This document shows, in pieces, positions 17,017 through 27,002 of a DNA stretch of 64,000 bases (positions are counted from its first letter, which is position 1; the number at the start of each line of letters is the position of its first letter). The stretch is taken from contig JAIBEW010000009.1 of assembly GCA_019459085.1 (NCBI GenBank), positions 46,219 through 110,218 of the forward strand, given 5' to 3'. Source of the DNA: Kaistella sp. (GTDB lineage: Bacteria > Bacteroidota > Bacteroidia > Flavobacteriales > Weeksellaceae). The notes below the pieces were generated by a model. That model ran no database searches. It was not told where the DNA came from and saw only the letters and a list, made by a program, of their open reading frames with translations. Both the position numbers and the translations under genes were made by a program.

Positions 17017-19107
17017 CTAAGAAATCCGGCCCCATTTGTTTTTACCTTTATAATGCCTGATGTAATAATCCCTTAATGGAAAATTTTCGGGGCTTTGAAG
17101 ATGGGGATCGGTTTTCAGCAGATCCTCCACCGTTTTTTTAGCTGCTTTTATAATATTTCCGTCGGTAATCAGATCCAGTTTCTTGAAATCAACCACGCCG
17201 CTTTGCTGGGTTCCGAGGATATCACCTGGGCCGCGCAGTTGCATATCGACTTCAGAAATTTTAAAACCGTCGTTCGTTTCCGTCATGGTTTTAATGCGCG
17301 TCCGGCTTTCTTTCGTGAGTTTGTCGGAAGTCATCAGAATGCAGTAGCTCTGTTCCGCACCACGACCCACTCTTCCGCGAAGCTGATGCAGCTGCGAAAG
17401 ACCGAATCTTTCCGCACTTTCAATCACCATTACTGAAGCATTCGGGACATTTACCCCGACTTCAATTACGGTTGTAGCCACCATAATTTCTGCTTTTCCG
17501 GAAGCAAAATATTGCATCGCCGCCTCTTTTTCGGCAGGTTTCATACGCCCGTGAAGCATCGTCACGTTTTTTCCTTCAAAAAATTCGGTAATATGCACGA
17601 AATTTTCCATTAAATTCTTGTAGTCGAGGGTTTCAGATTCCTCAATCAACGGATAGACAAAATATATCTGACGTCCTTTTTCGATTTCATCCTTTGCAAA
17701 ACGGAAGACAGAAAGGCGGTCTTTTTCCCGCCGGTGCGCGGTAATAATGGATTTCCGACCGACCGGCATTTCATCGATGACAGAGACGTCCAGATCGCTG
17801 TAAAAACTCATCGCGAGCGTTCTCGGGATTGGTGTCGCCGTCATCACGAGAATATGAGGCGGAATTTTATTTTTTCCCCAAAGTTTAGCGCGCTGAGCAA
17901 CGCCGAAACGGTGCTGTTCATCGATAATGGCAAGTCCGAGGTTGCGGAACTGCACAATATCTTCTAAAACCGCGTGTGTTCCGACAAGAATTGAAAGTTC
18001 ACCGGTCAGCAGTTCCTCGTGAATGATTTTCCTTTCTGAGGTTTTTGCAGAACCGGTTAAGAGCCTGACTTTGATATTGGTGTTCGCTAAAAGCTCATTT
18101 ATTGAATTGAAATGCTGCTGCGCCAGAATTTCCGTTGGAGCCATCATGCAGCTCTGGAAGCCGTTGTCCATCGCAATCAGCATGGCCAGAAGCGCCACCA
18201 TTGTTTTGCCGGAGCCTACGTCACCCTGAAGCAGACGGTTCATCTGGATCGGTTTTTTCATGTCCGTCCGGATTTCCTTCAGCACCCGTTTCTGGGCGTT
18301 GGTGAGATCGAACGGAAGGGTGTGTTCATAAAAATGTTTGAAATTTTCACCTATTTTGAGGAAAGGATTCCCAACAACCGATGTTTTCTGATGCTGCTTC
18401 TTCAAACCATATCCCAACTGAAAGAAAAAAGCTTCTTCAAACTTCACCCTTCGGTTGGCATGTTCAAAATGATGAAAATCTTTCGGGAAATGGATGTGGT
18501 AAAAAGCAGGAATCCGTCCGATCAGTTTTAGTTTTTTCATTAAAGCATCCGGAATGTTTTCCTGCATCAGCAAAGGCAGATTCTTTGTAATTTCTGCCAG
18601 TACCGTCTGGAAAAACTTATTGTTGATACCTCTTTTCGAGAGTTTTTCGCTTCCCGGATAAATGGGTAAAAGTGAGCCGGAAAGTGCTTTCTTCTCATCC
18701 AGTTCAATTTCAGGATGTGGCATGGAGAAGTTTCCGCTAAACAGATTGATCTTCCCGAAAATAAAAATGTCACGGTTCAGTGGAATCTGTTCCTTCATCC
18801 ATTTCGAATACCGGAACCAGACCAGTTCCAGAGTGCCGGTTTCGTCGCGGAATTTTGCCGAAAGTCTTTTCTGGCCGCTTCCGTAACCGACTTCCTGAAT
18901 GTCGGTAATTTTTCCTTTGAGCTGAATTTCGGCGTCGGGTTCCTCTTTCAGATCACCGATTTTATGAATTTTGCTTTTATCGATATATCGTAAAGGATAA
19001 AAGGTGAGAAAATCTTCCACCGTTGTAAATCCCAAGACATTTTTAATGAATTTGGCGCGTTCAGGACCGATTCCTTTTAAGAATTCTATGGAGGTTTCTA
19101 AGGTCAA
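17017..19107 (-). CDS. recG: ATP-dependent DNA helicase RecG
   Basis: RecG remodels stalled replication forks and branch-migrates Holliday junctions. The wedge/OB domain comes first (IEFLKGIGPERAKF, then LKGKITDIQEVGYG), followed by the helicase core with Walker A GDVGSGKTMVALLA, DEQH in IIDEQHRFGV, TATPIPRT, and motif VI QLRGRVGRG. The last segment has the RecG-typical SEVDMQLRGPGDILGTQQSG. No ATG precedes the conserved start. The TTG giving MTLETSIEFLKG fits the family N terminus and yields 696 aa, so a TTG start is inferred. Confidence 0.93.
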   Translation of the reverse strand: MTLETSIEFLKGIGPERAKFIKNVLGFTTVEDFLTFYPLRYIDKSKIHKIGDLKEEPDAEIQLKGKITDIQEVGYGSGQKRLSAKFRDETGTLELVWFRYSKWMKEQIPLNRDIFIFGKINLFSGNFSMPHPEIELDEKKALSGSLLPIYPGSEKLSKRGINNKFFQTVLAEITKNLPLLMQENIPDALMKKLKLIGRIPAFYHIHFPKDFHHFEHANRRVKFEEAFFFQLGYGLKKQHQKTSVVGNPFLKIGENFKHFYEHTLPFDLTNAQKRVLKEIRTDMKKPIQMNRLLQGDVGSGKTMVALLAMLIAMDNGFQSCMMAPTEILAQQHFNSINELLANTNIKVRLLTGSAKTSERKIIHEELLTGELSILVGTHAVLEDIVQFRNLGLAIIDEQHRFGVAQRAKLWGKNKIPPHILVMTATPIPRTLAMSFYSDLDVSVIDEMPVGRKSIITAHRREKDRLSVFRFAKDEIEKGRQIYFVYPLIEESETLDYKNLMENFVHITEFFEGKNVTMLHGRMKPAEKEAAMQYFASGKAEIMVATTVIEVGVNVPNASVMVIESAERFGLSQLHQLRGRVGRGAEQSYCILMTSDKLTKESRTRIKTMTETNDGFKISEVDMQLRGPGDILGTQQSGVVDFKKLDLITDGNIIKAAKKTVEDLLKTDPHLQSPENFPLRDYYIRHYKGKNKWGRIS

Positions 19108-19245
19108 GGGAGAATAACTGACTTTACTTGATTGTCGCCAGCGAGCGAATTTCGTGAAAATAAAAAAGACTTCCAAAAAATAATGGAAGTCTATTTATAT
19201 GTTTCGGACCGCGCGAAATTCGAAAATGCAGAACTAAAGATAGGC

Positions 19246-19779
19246 TTAGTCTTTTATCGAAGATTTAAATTTCTTCTGGTAGTCTGCCCATTCTTCGCGG
19301 CTGTTGATTTTTTTATATTCATCGGCGGAAATAAGAATGAGGTAGGGTTCAAGCTCGTTTGCCGTGAGTGCCCCCTGAAGAATGGTGATGGGCATGCTTT
19401 GCTCATCGAGAAAAACCAGAGAAGGAACGGCATTCACATTCATGAATTTCGTGAATTCGTGCATGGAATTTTTTCTTTTTCCTTCAACAAACCCGGCATT
19501 GGCAAAAGTCCTTCCAAATACCGTGAGTTTATCGTTCTGTTCGGCATCAAATTTAACGGCGTAATAATTCTGGTTGATGAATTCAGCAATTACAGGATGT
19601 CCGTAAGTGTTTTTATCCATGATTTTACACGGTCCGCACCAGTCTGCGTAAAAATCGATGAGGATTTTTTTTGGGGTTTCTTTCTGCGCTTCCACTGCAT
19701 CTTCCAACGTCATCCAACGGACCTGAGAATAGGCAAAAGACACTAAAAACAGACAAATAATAAGGGTAATTTTTTTCAT
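19246..19779 (-). CDS. Periplasmic thioredoxin-family protein
   Basis: A signal peptide (MKKITLIICLFLVSFAYSQ) is followed by a thioredoxin fold with the active-site motif DWCGPCKIMDK. The second half keeps a cis-proline-like VPSLVFLDEQ segment. It should work in the periplasm as a disulfide reductase or in redox repair. The closest class is the DUF255/thioredoxin_7-like proteins with a YADWCGPCK start. It sits between recG and the POT transporter block on the same strand, with 38 bases to the upstream transporter stop, so it may be expressed with that transporter. Confidence 0.87.
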   Translation of the reverse strand: MKKITLIICLFLVSFAYSQVRWMTLEDAVEAQKETPKKILIDFYADWCGPCKIMDKNTYGHPVIAEFINQNYYAVKFDAEQNDKLTVFGRTFANAGFVEGKRKNSMHEFTKFMNVNAVPSLVFLDEQSMPITILQGALTANELEPYLILISADEYKKINSREEWADYQKKFKSSIKD

Positions 19780-19817
19780 CAGGGGTTTGATTGTTAAAAG
19801 AAGGGTTTGTTAAACGA

Positions 19818-21329
19818 TTACCGTACTTCCTGCATAAGTTTTTTTACAAACTGCGAGATCAAAATGAGCACGAGACCGGCAATTACCGCATAAATCCCGA
19901 GTTGTTTATAACCTTCGGTATAAGCAAGAAGCGCATCCATATTGGAGGAACCCTCTTTTGCGGTCGCCATATTGGCTCCGATAATACCTGCAACGTACTG
20001 CCCGTAAGCCGATGCCAAAAACCACATTCCCATCATCATTCCCTGCATTTTTTCCGTCGAAAGCTTCGTCATAATCGATAAACCGATAGGAGAGAGGCAC
20101 AGTTCACCAAACGTAATGACCAGCAACGCGATGGTGAAAATATTTAAAGAAGTGATCCCTTGTAAATCGGCGAAAAATCTTGTGGCGAAAAGCACGTAAT
20201 AGCCCAAGCCCAGAAAAATAAATCCAAGCCCGAATTTTATAAAAGTATTCGGTTCGAGTCTTCTTTTGCTCAGCCAGATCCATAATAAACCAACCACTGG
20301 TGCAAGGAAAATAATGAAAAATGCTCCACCGGAATTGTTCACGCCGTTCGGATCGAGCCCCAATAAATCTTTGTTCAGATTATTGGCGGCGAAAATGCTC
20401 AGTGAGCCGCCGGACTGCTCATAAATTCCCCAGAAAATAATCGAGAACATAATGAAGACAAGCGCTGCCCAAAGTTTTTTCCTTTCACCAAGATTCACTT
20501 TGCTCATTTCATAAAACAGGTAAATAAGCGTTAGCGGCCCAACCGTCCACATAAAATAATCCGTGTACTGCGGTACGGAAACCATTTTCATGATTAAAGG
20601 CACAAAAACCAGTGTTAAAATGTAAACCCCATAAATTTTCCATTTTTCCATGGGAATTACAGTTCCGTCGGCGAGGATTCTCTGCGGCATCAGACCGATA
20701 GGACCGAGACGTCGTTGTGTAAAGACAAAATTGATGAGACTGATGACCATTACGACCGCAGCCAGACCGAAGGCTACGTTCCATCTTTTATCTTCCGGAA
20801 TTAAAGAGGAGAACATTTCTCCTTTTCCGATTGCGATACACAGATATCCGCCGAGTAACGCACCAAGATTGATTCCGGCATAAAACAGCGAAAATCCTGC
20901 ATCGGTTCTGGTGTCGCCGGATTTGTACAGTTTCCCTACCATCGTGGAAATATTCGGTTTAAAAAAGCCGGTTCCGACCACGGTAAACGAGATGCCGAGA
21001 AAGAAAAAATCGTGTGGATTGGTCGCCAGAATCAGACTTCCGACGATCATCAGCAATCCGCCCCAGAAAAGCGATTTCCGGAAACCGAGGATTTTATCGG
21101 CGAACAGACCGCCCACAAACGTGAACGCATATACGAACGCCTGAGTGGCGCCGTACTGAAGATTGGCTTTCTCTCCGTCGAATTTCAATTCAGAAATCAT
21201 AAAGAAAACAAGCATTCCACGCATTCCGTAGAAGCAGAAACGTTCCCACATTTCGGAGAAAAAGAGCGACCAGATCTGTTTCGGATATTTTCCTTTGAAA
21301 TCCTGTATTTGTTCGAGGGTAAGATTCAT
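19818..21329 (-). CDS. POT family proton:oligopeptide symporter (copy 1)
   Basis: This is a major facilitator of the PTR2/POT type that imports di- and tripeptides with protons. The N-terminal signature FSEMWERFCFYGMRGMLVFFM holds the ExxER proton-coupling motif. The PTR2 signature FSLFYAGINLGALLGGYL is present, and about 12-14 membrane segments can be seen across 503 aa. It is the third of three tandem paralogues reading leftward. A terminator separates it from copy 2, so it has its own promoter. Confidence 0.93.
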   Translation of the reverse strand: MNLTLEQIQDFKGKYPKQIWSLFFSEMWERFCFYGMRGMLVFFMISELKFDGEKANLQYGATQAFVYAFTFVGGLFADKILGFRKSLFWGGLLMIVGSLILATNPHDFFFLGISFTVVGTGFFKPNISTMVGKLYKSGDTRTDAGFSLFYAGINLGALLGGYLCIAIGKGEMFSSLIPEDKRWNVAFGLAAVVMVISLINFVFTQRRLGPIGLMPQRILADGTVIPMEKWKIYGVYILTLVFVPLIMKMVSVPQYTDYFMWTVGPLTLIYLFYEMSKVNLGERKKLWAALVFIMFSIIFWGIYEQSGGSLSIFAANNLNKDLLGLDPNGVNNSGGAFFIIFLAPVVGLLWIWLSKRRLEPNTFIKFGLGFIFLGLGYYVLFATRFFADLQGITSLNIFTIALLVITFGELCLSPIGLSIMTKLSTEKMQGMMMGMWFLASAYGQYVAGIIGANMATAKEGSSNMDALLAYTEGYKQLGIYAVIAGLVLILISQFVKKLMQEVR

Positions 21330-21385
21330 AATGATTTTTTGGGGACTTTAATAATGAAAAGCCAGATTAAGCGTTACGAAAATAA

Positions 21386-21412
21386 AAAAAACCACCGAAT
21401 AAACGGTGGTTT
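21386..21412 (-). terminator. Rho-independent terminator between POT copies 2 and 1
   Basis: Read on the minus strand, the stem aaaccaccg/cggtggttt is followed by a run of T. It lies between the stop of copy 2 and the start of copy 1. Confidence 0.8.
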
Positions 21413-21437
21413 AATGAGATTTATATCGTCATGTATT

Positions 21438-22943
21438 TTAGTTCACTCCGTGCATTTTCTTTTCCAACCATCGGCTCATTGCAAACAGTATCAATGCTGC
21501 CGCACCACACATTACAATAAATACCAGGAAGAAATCAAACAGGTTGGTAATTTCGAAGCCTAGAAAGTAGGTAATTTTTGCTCCCTGACCATCTTCTCCG
21601 CTTCCCGGGATCAGTGCAGACAATGTTCCTGCGAATTTATTCGCCGCAGCATTTGCCAAAAACCAGGTTCCCATCAAAAGAGAAGAGAATCTTACCGGTG
21701 AAAGTTTTGAAACCATTGATAATCCGATTGGCGAAAGGCAAAGTTCACCCATCGTATGAATCACATAAAGTGCAATTAACCAGAACATGGAAACTTTATC
21801 CATAATTCCAAGCCCATAAACAGCAAATGCAATTACCACATAACCCAATGAAACCAAAGCAAGACCAAGTGCCATTTTTTTAGGCGAAGAAGGTTCGCGG
21901 TTACGGTTTCCTAAGTTGAGCCATAAAGATGAAAATAATGGCGCCAAAAGAATAATCGCCAATGGATTTACCGACTGAAAGTAACTTGCAGGCATTTCCC
22001 AACCAAACAGATTTCTGTCGGTTTGTCTGTCTGCAAAGATGGTTAACGAAGCTCCGGCCTGCTCAAAGGCACCCCAGAAGAAAATAACGAAGAATGCAAG
22101 AATAATGATGACGAGAATTCTTTCACGCTCCTGTTTCGAAAGGGATTTATCTGTTAAAATAATCAGCGGCATTACAATCATTGCTCCGAAAATAAGGTAG
22201 CTATTGATATCGAAACTGCTGTTAAACATCGTTTTGAAATTCATCAGGAAGAAAATCACTCCAATGGAACCTAAAACAAGCGCAATCTGGGCAATTCCAA
22301 ATTTATTGGTAGGCATTCCGATCGGTTGGTTTTCCGCATCGATCAGTAATTTGTTTTTCTGAAGCATGAAGGTGATCAATCCGATGATCATTCCTATTCC
22401 GGCTGCAAAGAATCCCCATTTGTAATCTACCTTTTCAGCAAGAGTTCCGCAGATGAGCGGTGCAAAAAACGCCCCCAAGTTGATACCCATATAAAAAATA
22501 GTAAAGGCAGAATCTACCCGACGGTCCCCTTTTGGGTAAAGTTGGCCCACCATCGTGGAAATATTCGGTTTAAAGAAACCGTTCCCGATGATCAGCATTG
22601 TTAAACCAATCCACATTAAGGTTATGGCAGCAGGACCGGTTGTAGAAGCACTGAAAAACATAATGAACTGACCTAGTGCCATCAAAACACCACCAATCTC
22701 TATACTTCTTCTGTTTCCTAAATAACGGTCGGCAAGATAGCCTCCCAAAAGTGGCGTCAGATATACCAAACCGGTATAGCTTCCGTAAATTTCGGATGCT
22801 TCCGCATCACCCATTAAGAGCATTTTCGTCATATACAAAACGAAAATCGCACGCATTCCGTAATAAGAGAAACGTTCCCACATTTCCGTCATGAACAAAA
22901 GATAGAGTCCTTTCGGATGCCCTTTCTGCACTGCTGTATCCAT
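21438..22943 (-). CDS. POT family proton:oligopeptide symporter (copy 2)
   Basis: This is a second PTR2-type peptide importer of 501 aa. The N-terminal motif is MTEMWERFSYYGMRAIFVLYM with the ExxER signature. The PTR2 signature FTIFYMGINLGAFFAPLIC and the late motif GELCLSPIGLSMVSKLSP are intact. It resembles copy 3 more than copy 1 by eye, sharing the FQSVNPL segment. It has its own -7 promoter box and a downstream terminator, so it is probably monocistronic. Confidence 0.93.
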   Translation of the reverse strand: MDTAVQKGHPKGLYLLFMTEMWERFSYYGMRAIFVLYMTKMLLMGDAEASEIYGSYTGLVYLTPLLGGYLADRYLGNRRSIEIGGVLMALGQFIMFFSASTTGPAAITLMWIGLTMLIIGNGFFKPNISTMVGQLYPKGDRRVDSAFTIFYMGINLGAFFAPLICGTLAEKVDYKWGFFAAGIGMIIGLITFMLQKNKLLIDAENQPIGMPTNKFGIAQIALVLGSIGVIFFLMNFKTMFNSSFDINSYLIFGAMIVMPLIILTDKSLSKQERERILVIIILAFFVIFFWGAFEQAGASLTIFADRQTDRNLFGWEMPASYFQSVNPLAIILLAPLFSSLWLNLGNRNREPSSPKKMALGLALVSLGYVVIAFAVYGLGIMDKVSMFWLIALYVIHTMGELCLSPIGLSMVSKLSPVRFSSLLMGTWFLANAAANKFAGTLSALIPGSGEDGQGAKITYFLGFEITNLFDFFLVFIVMCGAAALILFAMSRWLEKKMHGVN

Positions 22944-22974
22944 ATTTTTTAAGTGTTAAATATTTGTTAAGAGG

Positions 22975-22982
22975 CAAATATA
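22975..22982 (-). promoter_or_regulatory. -7 promoter box of POT copy 2
   Basis: On the minus strand this reads TATATTTG, about 32 bases before the start codon, and it follows the terminator of copy 3. Confidence 0.5.
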
Positions 22983-23025
22983 GTTTTTTTTCCTTTTTCT
23001 GTGCAGATTATTTTAATTTTAAAAA

Positions 23026-23057
23026 GAAAAGGTGCTGAATTTCTTCAGCACCTTTTA
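23026..23057 (-). terminator. Rho-independent terminator after POT copy 3
   Basis: A 13-bp perfect stem (aaaaggtgctgaa/ttcagcacctttt) with a four-base loop lies just after the stop of copy 3 on the minus strand. It is flanked by T-rich sequence in that direction. Confidence 0.85.
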
Positions 23058-23074
23058 AATCATGAGGAATGGAT

Positions 23075-24739
23075 TTAGTTCACTCCTTTTTCTTTCATGA
23101 TGATATTGAGTTTTTTCAGGATCGATAAACCAAGGAGCGTTGCGAGTAGCAGCAAACCAAAATTCACGATAAAGAAATTGGCTTTATTCTCATAATCGTA
23201 CCAGAAACTGGCCAGAACCCCCGAAAGTTTGTTCCCGATGGAAGTGGAAAGGAAAAATCCTCCCATCATCAACGCAGTAAGCCGAGGCGGTGAAAGTTTT
23301 GAAACCAGGGATAATCCCATCGGCGACAGACACAATTCCCCAACGGTAATCACGCCATAAGCCGCAATGAGCCAAAGCGCCGAAACTTTAAACATGCCGT
23401 TGTCGCCCGCATAAACGGCTCCCACCATCACAAGACAGGAGAGTGCAGAGATGAAAAGACCGAGAACAATTTTGCTAGGCGTGGTAGGTTCTTTGCCTTT
23501 TCGGCGAAGGAACATGAAAAATCCTACCACCACCGGTGTGAGAACAATCACCCAAAACGGATTAACCGACTGGAAGAGTTCGGTATTATAGAGATAGATT
23601 TTATTCTCAGGATTGGCTTCCATTACTGCTTTTTTCTCCGGAAGTTCGTTTCGGAAATAAATATCCTTGCCCTGTTCTTTTACCGGATTTCCGGCTTCAT
23701 CTTTCTGCGCCTGATATTGATCATCATAAACACTTACTTCCGCGGTTTGATAATCTTTTGAATCAACCAGATAAATGGCTTCGAGTGGTTTTTCGGCTAC
23801 AGTGGGAACACTTCTGTCGGTATAATAATTGGCCCATCGCGTCAGCGCGGTTCCGTTCTGTTTAAAAACTGCCCAGAACATCAGACTCACCGCAAAAATG
23901 GCGAGTAAGGCACCGATCGGCCTTTTGTCCTGTGCATTTGCTTTAACATACAGCATCACATAAAAATAAACGACAGGTAGACATGCAAAAATAAACGCAT
24001 CAGTGGAATCGCTTCCGAAAATACTCCCGGGAATTACCCATCCAATGATCCCCGCAACTACTGCAGGCAAAAATACCTTCACCAAAACATCAGAAATTTT
24101 GGTATCGCCTTCCTGAACAGGTTTCATGATATTGGCTTTTAAAATATGCTGTCTTCCGATGGTGAATATAATCAGACCGATAAACATTCCGACACCGGCC
24201 GTGATAAAGGCTTCGCCCCAACCGAATTTATTCCGCATAAAAGCAGCGATAATGTTACAAGCAAAGGCTCCGATATTGATTCCCATGTAGAAAATATTGT
24301 AACCTGCATCTTTATTGGCTTTATAAGGTTCTTCTTCATAAAGATTTCCTAAAAGGGTAGAAATGCTCGGTTTAAAAAATCCGTTTCCTAAAATAATCAG
24401 TCCCATGGAAACATAAAACATGGATAAATCCTGAAAAACACCCAATCCGATATAACCAAGACCCATCAAAGCGCCGCCAATATAAATGGCTTTAACATAT
24501 CCCAGAACCCGGTCGGCTAAAAATCCGCCCAGGAATGGGGTCAGATAGGTAAGGGCAATGAAAGTCCCGAAAATATCATCGGCATTTTTATCGTTGAAAG
24601 CCAGTCCGCCGGTGTCCTTAGGATCAATCATGTAAAGAACGAAAATTCCGAGGATGAGGTAATACCCGAACCTTTCCCACATTTCCGTAAAAAAGAGATA
24701 AGGTAACCCTTTTGGATGTTTACTGTTGCTTGTCGCCAT
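23075..24739 (-). CDS. POT family proton:oligopeptide symporter (copy 3, with large loop insert)
   Basis: At 554 aa this is the longest of the three peptide importers. It has the ExxER motif (FTEMWERFGYYLILGIFVLYM), the PTR2 signature YNIFYMGINIGAFACNI and the late GELCLSPMGLSLVSKLSP. Between the middle membrane segments it carries about 60 extra polar residues (around VDSKDYQTAEVSVYDDQYQA) that copies 1 and 2 lack and that would form an extra-membrane loop. It lies 18 bases after the DPP-IV-like peptidase gene, so the two are almost certainly cotranscribed and the peptidase would feed it dipeptides. Confidence 0.93.
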   Translation of the reverse strand: MATSNSKHPKGLPYLFFTEMWERFGYYLILGIFVLYMIDPKDTGGLAFNDKNADDIFGTFIALTYLTPFLGGFLADRVLGYVKAIYIGGALMGLGYIGLGVFQDLSMFYVSMGLIILGNGFFKPSISTLLGNLYEEEPYKANKDAGYNIFYMGINIGAFACNIIAAFMRNKFGWGEAFITAGVGMFIGLIIFTIGRQHILKANIMKPVQEGDTKISDVLVKVFLPAVVAGIIGWVIPGSIFGSDSTDAFIFACLPVVYFYVMLYVKANAQDKRPIGALLAIFAVSLMFWAVFKQNGTALTRWANYYTDRSVPTVAEKPLEAIYLVDSKDYQTAEVSVYDDQYQAQKDEAGNPVKEQGKDIYFRNELPEKKAVMEANPENKIYLYNTELFQSVNPFWVIVLTPVVVGFFMFLRRKGKEPTTPSKIVLGLFISALSCLVMVGAVYAGDNGMFKVSALWLIAAYGVITVGELCLSPMGLSLVSKLSPPRLTALMMGGFFLSTSIGNKLSGVLASFWYDYENKANFFIVNFGLLLLATLLGLSILKKLNIIMKEKGVN

Positions 24740-24757
24740 ATGTTATATTTGAGTGAT

Positions 24758-26884
24758 TTATAAATTTTTAAGGATGAAATCCGTCATTTTCTGATAGAGC
24801 TGAGGTCTTGTCTGGCCACCGAAGATGCCGTGGTTTTTGTCGGGATAAGCCATGAATTCAAACTGTTTTTTGTTCTGAATCAAAGCCTCCGAAAATTCCA
24901 TGGAATTCTGGAAATGAACATTGTCGTCTGCAGTTCCGTGAATCAGCAGGAAGTTGCCCTTCAGTAGTTGTGCATATTCAGTGGGTGAATTTTCATCATA
25001 ACCTGCAGGGTTTTCCTGTGGAGTTCTTAAGAATCTTTCCGTATAAACGGTGTCATAGTATCTCCAGTTCGTTACCGGTGCGACCGCAATTCCGGTTTTG
25101 AAAACGTCGGCGCCTTTTGTCAGTGCTAAACTTGCCATATAACCGCCGTAACTCCATCCGAAGATCCCAATTCTGGACTTGTCGATATAACTTTGGTTTC
25201 CAAACCATTTCGCAGCTGTGATCTGGTCTTCAATTTCGTATTTACCGAGGTTGAGATAGGTTGATTTTTTGTATTTTGTTCCTTTGTAACCTGTTCCTCG
25301 CCCGTCAACACAAGCAACAATATAGCCCTGCTGAACCAAATGGTTGAACCATAATCCATTCCCCTGATCCCAGGAATTGGACACTGATTGGGAACCCGGA
25401 CCGGAATACTGGAACATGAAAAGCGGATATTTCTTGTTTTTGTCAAAATTTTTCGGCTTCATAACCCACGCATTCATTTGGTCGCCGGCTTCATTCGGAA
25501 TGGTGAAAAATTCCTTCGTCACCATATTATCCGCCTGCAGTTTCTGAAGTTGGTCATTATTGTTCTGCAGTTCTTTTACCGTTTTACCGTTGCCGTCTTT
25601 CAGCACAAAGGTGTAAGGTTTTGAGGCGGAAGATGAAGTCTCGATGAAATAATTGTAATTTCCGCTGAAACTGGCGCTGTTGTTGCCTTCTGCATTTGAA
25701 ATAAGTGTAGATTTCCCGTTTTCAATATTCACTTTTGAAACCACTTTGTTGATGCTGCCTTTTTCGGTGGTCTGAATCAGGACTTCTTTTGTTTTCGGAT
25801 TGAATCCGTAATAATCGGTCACCTCCCAATTGCCTTTTGTAATCTGTTTTTTCAGTTTTCCGTTCTGGTCATACCAGTAAAGATGGCGGTTGCCGTCGCG
25901 TTCAGAACCCCAGATAAATGAATTGTCATCCAGGAATTCAAGCGTTACATTGTCGGTATCCACCCATTTTTCGTCCGTTTCTGTAAACAATTTCTGAACA
26001 GCGCCGGTTTTGGTGTTTACCTTTAAAACATCGGATGCATTTTGTGTTCTTTCGGAAGTGATCAGAATAATTTCATCTGCTTTTGCAGTTTGGTAAACAT
26101 TCGGAATGTAGTAATTTTTAAAACCCGAGAGGTTCAGAGGAATTGTTTTGCCTGAATCCAAACGGTACAGCTGCGCCGAAACTACTGAATTCTTTTCGCC
26201 CGCTTTTGGATATTTGAAACGCATTTCCGACGGATACAACTGCTTTCCGTACACCGGAATATACATTTCCGGCACTTCCGTTTCATTGGATTTTACAAAA
26301 ACAATGGCATCGGAGTTTTTAGTCCATTGATATTGCTGTGCATGCCCGAATTCTTCTTCATATACCCAATCTGCAAGTCCGTTCAGAATCGAATTTTTCT
26401 TGCCGTCAGTCGTGATTTGGATGATTTTTCCGGAATTCAAGTCCTGGAAAAAAAGGTTATTTTCTGAAATAAAAGCCACTTTGCTGCCGTCCGGAGAAAA
26501 AGAAGGTTCCTGAACCGGATTTCCGTTGTTCAGGTTTAAGACTTTTCCCGATTTCAGATCTTTCACATCGAATTTCCCGAGGAAAGAGTGCCGGTAGATG
26601 GGTTGGCTTTCCTTCAGTAGTAAAATTTTAGATTCATCATCGCTGAAGGTATATGATTCAAAACTTCCGTCTACAACATTTCCTTCTTTTTGAGAAGTTT
26701 TGTAGGAATATTTTGCAATTCCTGTTTGTTCAATAACTGCGTAATTCTCACCGTTTTTTAAGGAAGCAATTCCTGCAATCCCTTTTCCGCGGTAGTAGCC
26801 AGAGTAAATTTTATCAAGGGTAATTTCCTGTCCAAAAACCGTGAACGAAGCGATGAGGGAAAGCGATATAAGTATTTTTTTCAT
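24758..26884 (-). CDS. S9B family dipeptidyl peptidase IV-like serine peptidase
   Basis: The enzyme removes N-terminal dipeptides, typically after Pro or Ala. The signal peptide (MKKILISLSLIASFTVFGQ) targets it to the periplasm or outer membrane. The N-terminal beta-propeller holds the DWVYEEEFGHAQQYQW segment, whose Glu pair binds the free N terminus in DPP-IV. The alpha/beta hydrolase domain has the nucleophile in FGWSYGGYMAS, the acid in HGTADDNVHFQNS, and the histidine in DKNHGIFGG. I chose the ATG at the signal peptide; the longer frame adds 11 residues. The POT transporter copy 3 follows directly. Confidence 0.95.
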   Translation of the reverse strand: MKKILISLSLIASFTVFGQEITLDKIYSGYYRGKGIAGIASLKNGENYAVIEQTGIAKYSYKTSQKEGNVVDGSFESYTFSDDESKILLLKESQPIYRHSFLGKFDVKDLKSGKVLNLNNGNPVQEPSFSPDGSKVAFISENNLFFQDLNSGKIIQITTDGKKNSILNGLADWVYEEEFGHAQQYQWTKNSDAIVFVKSNETEVPEMYIPVYGKQLYPSEMRFKYPKAGEKNSVVSAQLYRLDSGKTIPLNLSGFKNYYIPNVYQTAKADEIILITSERTQNASDVLKVNTKTGAVQKLFTETDEKWVDTDNVTLEFLDDNSFIWGSERDGNRHLYWYDQNGKLKKQITKGNWEVTDYYGFNPKTKEVLIQTTEKGSINKVVSKVNIENGKSTLISNAEGNNSASFSGNYNYFIETSSSASKPYTFVLKDGNGKTVKELQNNNDQLQKLQADNMVTKEFFTIPNEAGDQMNAWVMKPKNFDKNKKYPLFMFQYSGPGSQSVSNSWDQGNGLWFNHLVQQGYIVACVDGRGTGYKGTKYKKSTYLNLGKYEIEDQITAAKWFGNQSYIDKSRIGIFGWSYGGYMASLALTKGADVFKTGIAVAPVTNWRYYDTVYTERFLRTPQENPAGYDENSPTEYAQLLKGNFLLIHGTADDNVHFQNSMEFSEALIQNKKQFEFMAYPDKNHGIFGGQTRPQLYQKMTDFILKNL

Positions 26885-26905
26885 GAATTGAATTTGATAA
26901 GATTT

Positions 26906-26913
26906 CAAAGATA
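26906..26913 (-). promoter_or_regulatory. -7 promoter box of DPP-IV/POT copy 3 unit
   Basis: On the minus strand this reads TATCTTTG, a strong match to TAnnTTTG, 22 bases before the chosen start. Confidence 0.55.
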
Positions 26914-27002
26914 ACAAATTTCTTAAAAAACAGCGTTAAAAGTTGATTTTCACCCCCTGTTGGCCAAATAATTGGACTCAGTTTCAAAATAAAATCAGCG
27001 TT

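Noticed and set aside
19132..19746. 204-aa plus-strand frame over the thioredoxin-like gene
   Set aside because: It mirrors the coding strand of a protein with a clear CGPC motif and has no family resemblance.
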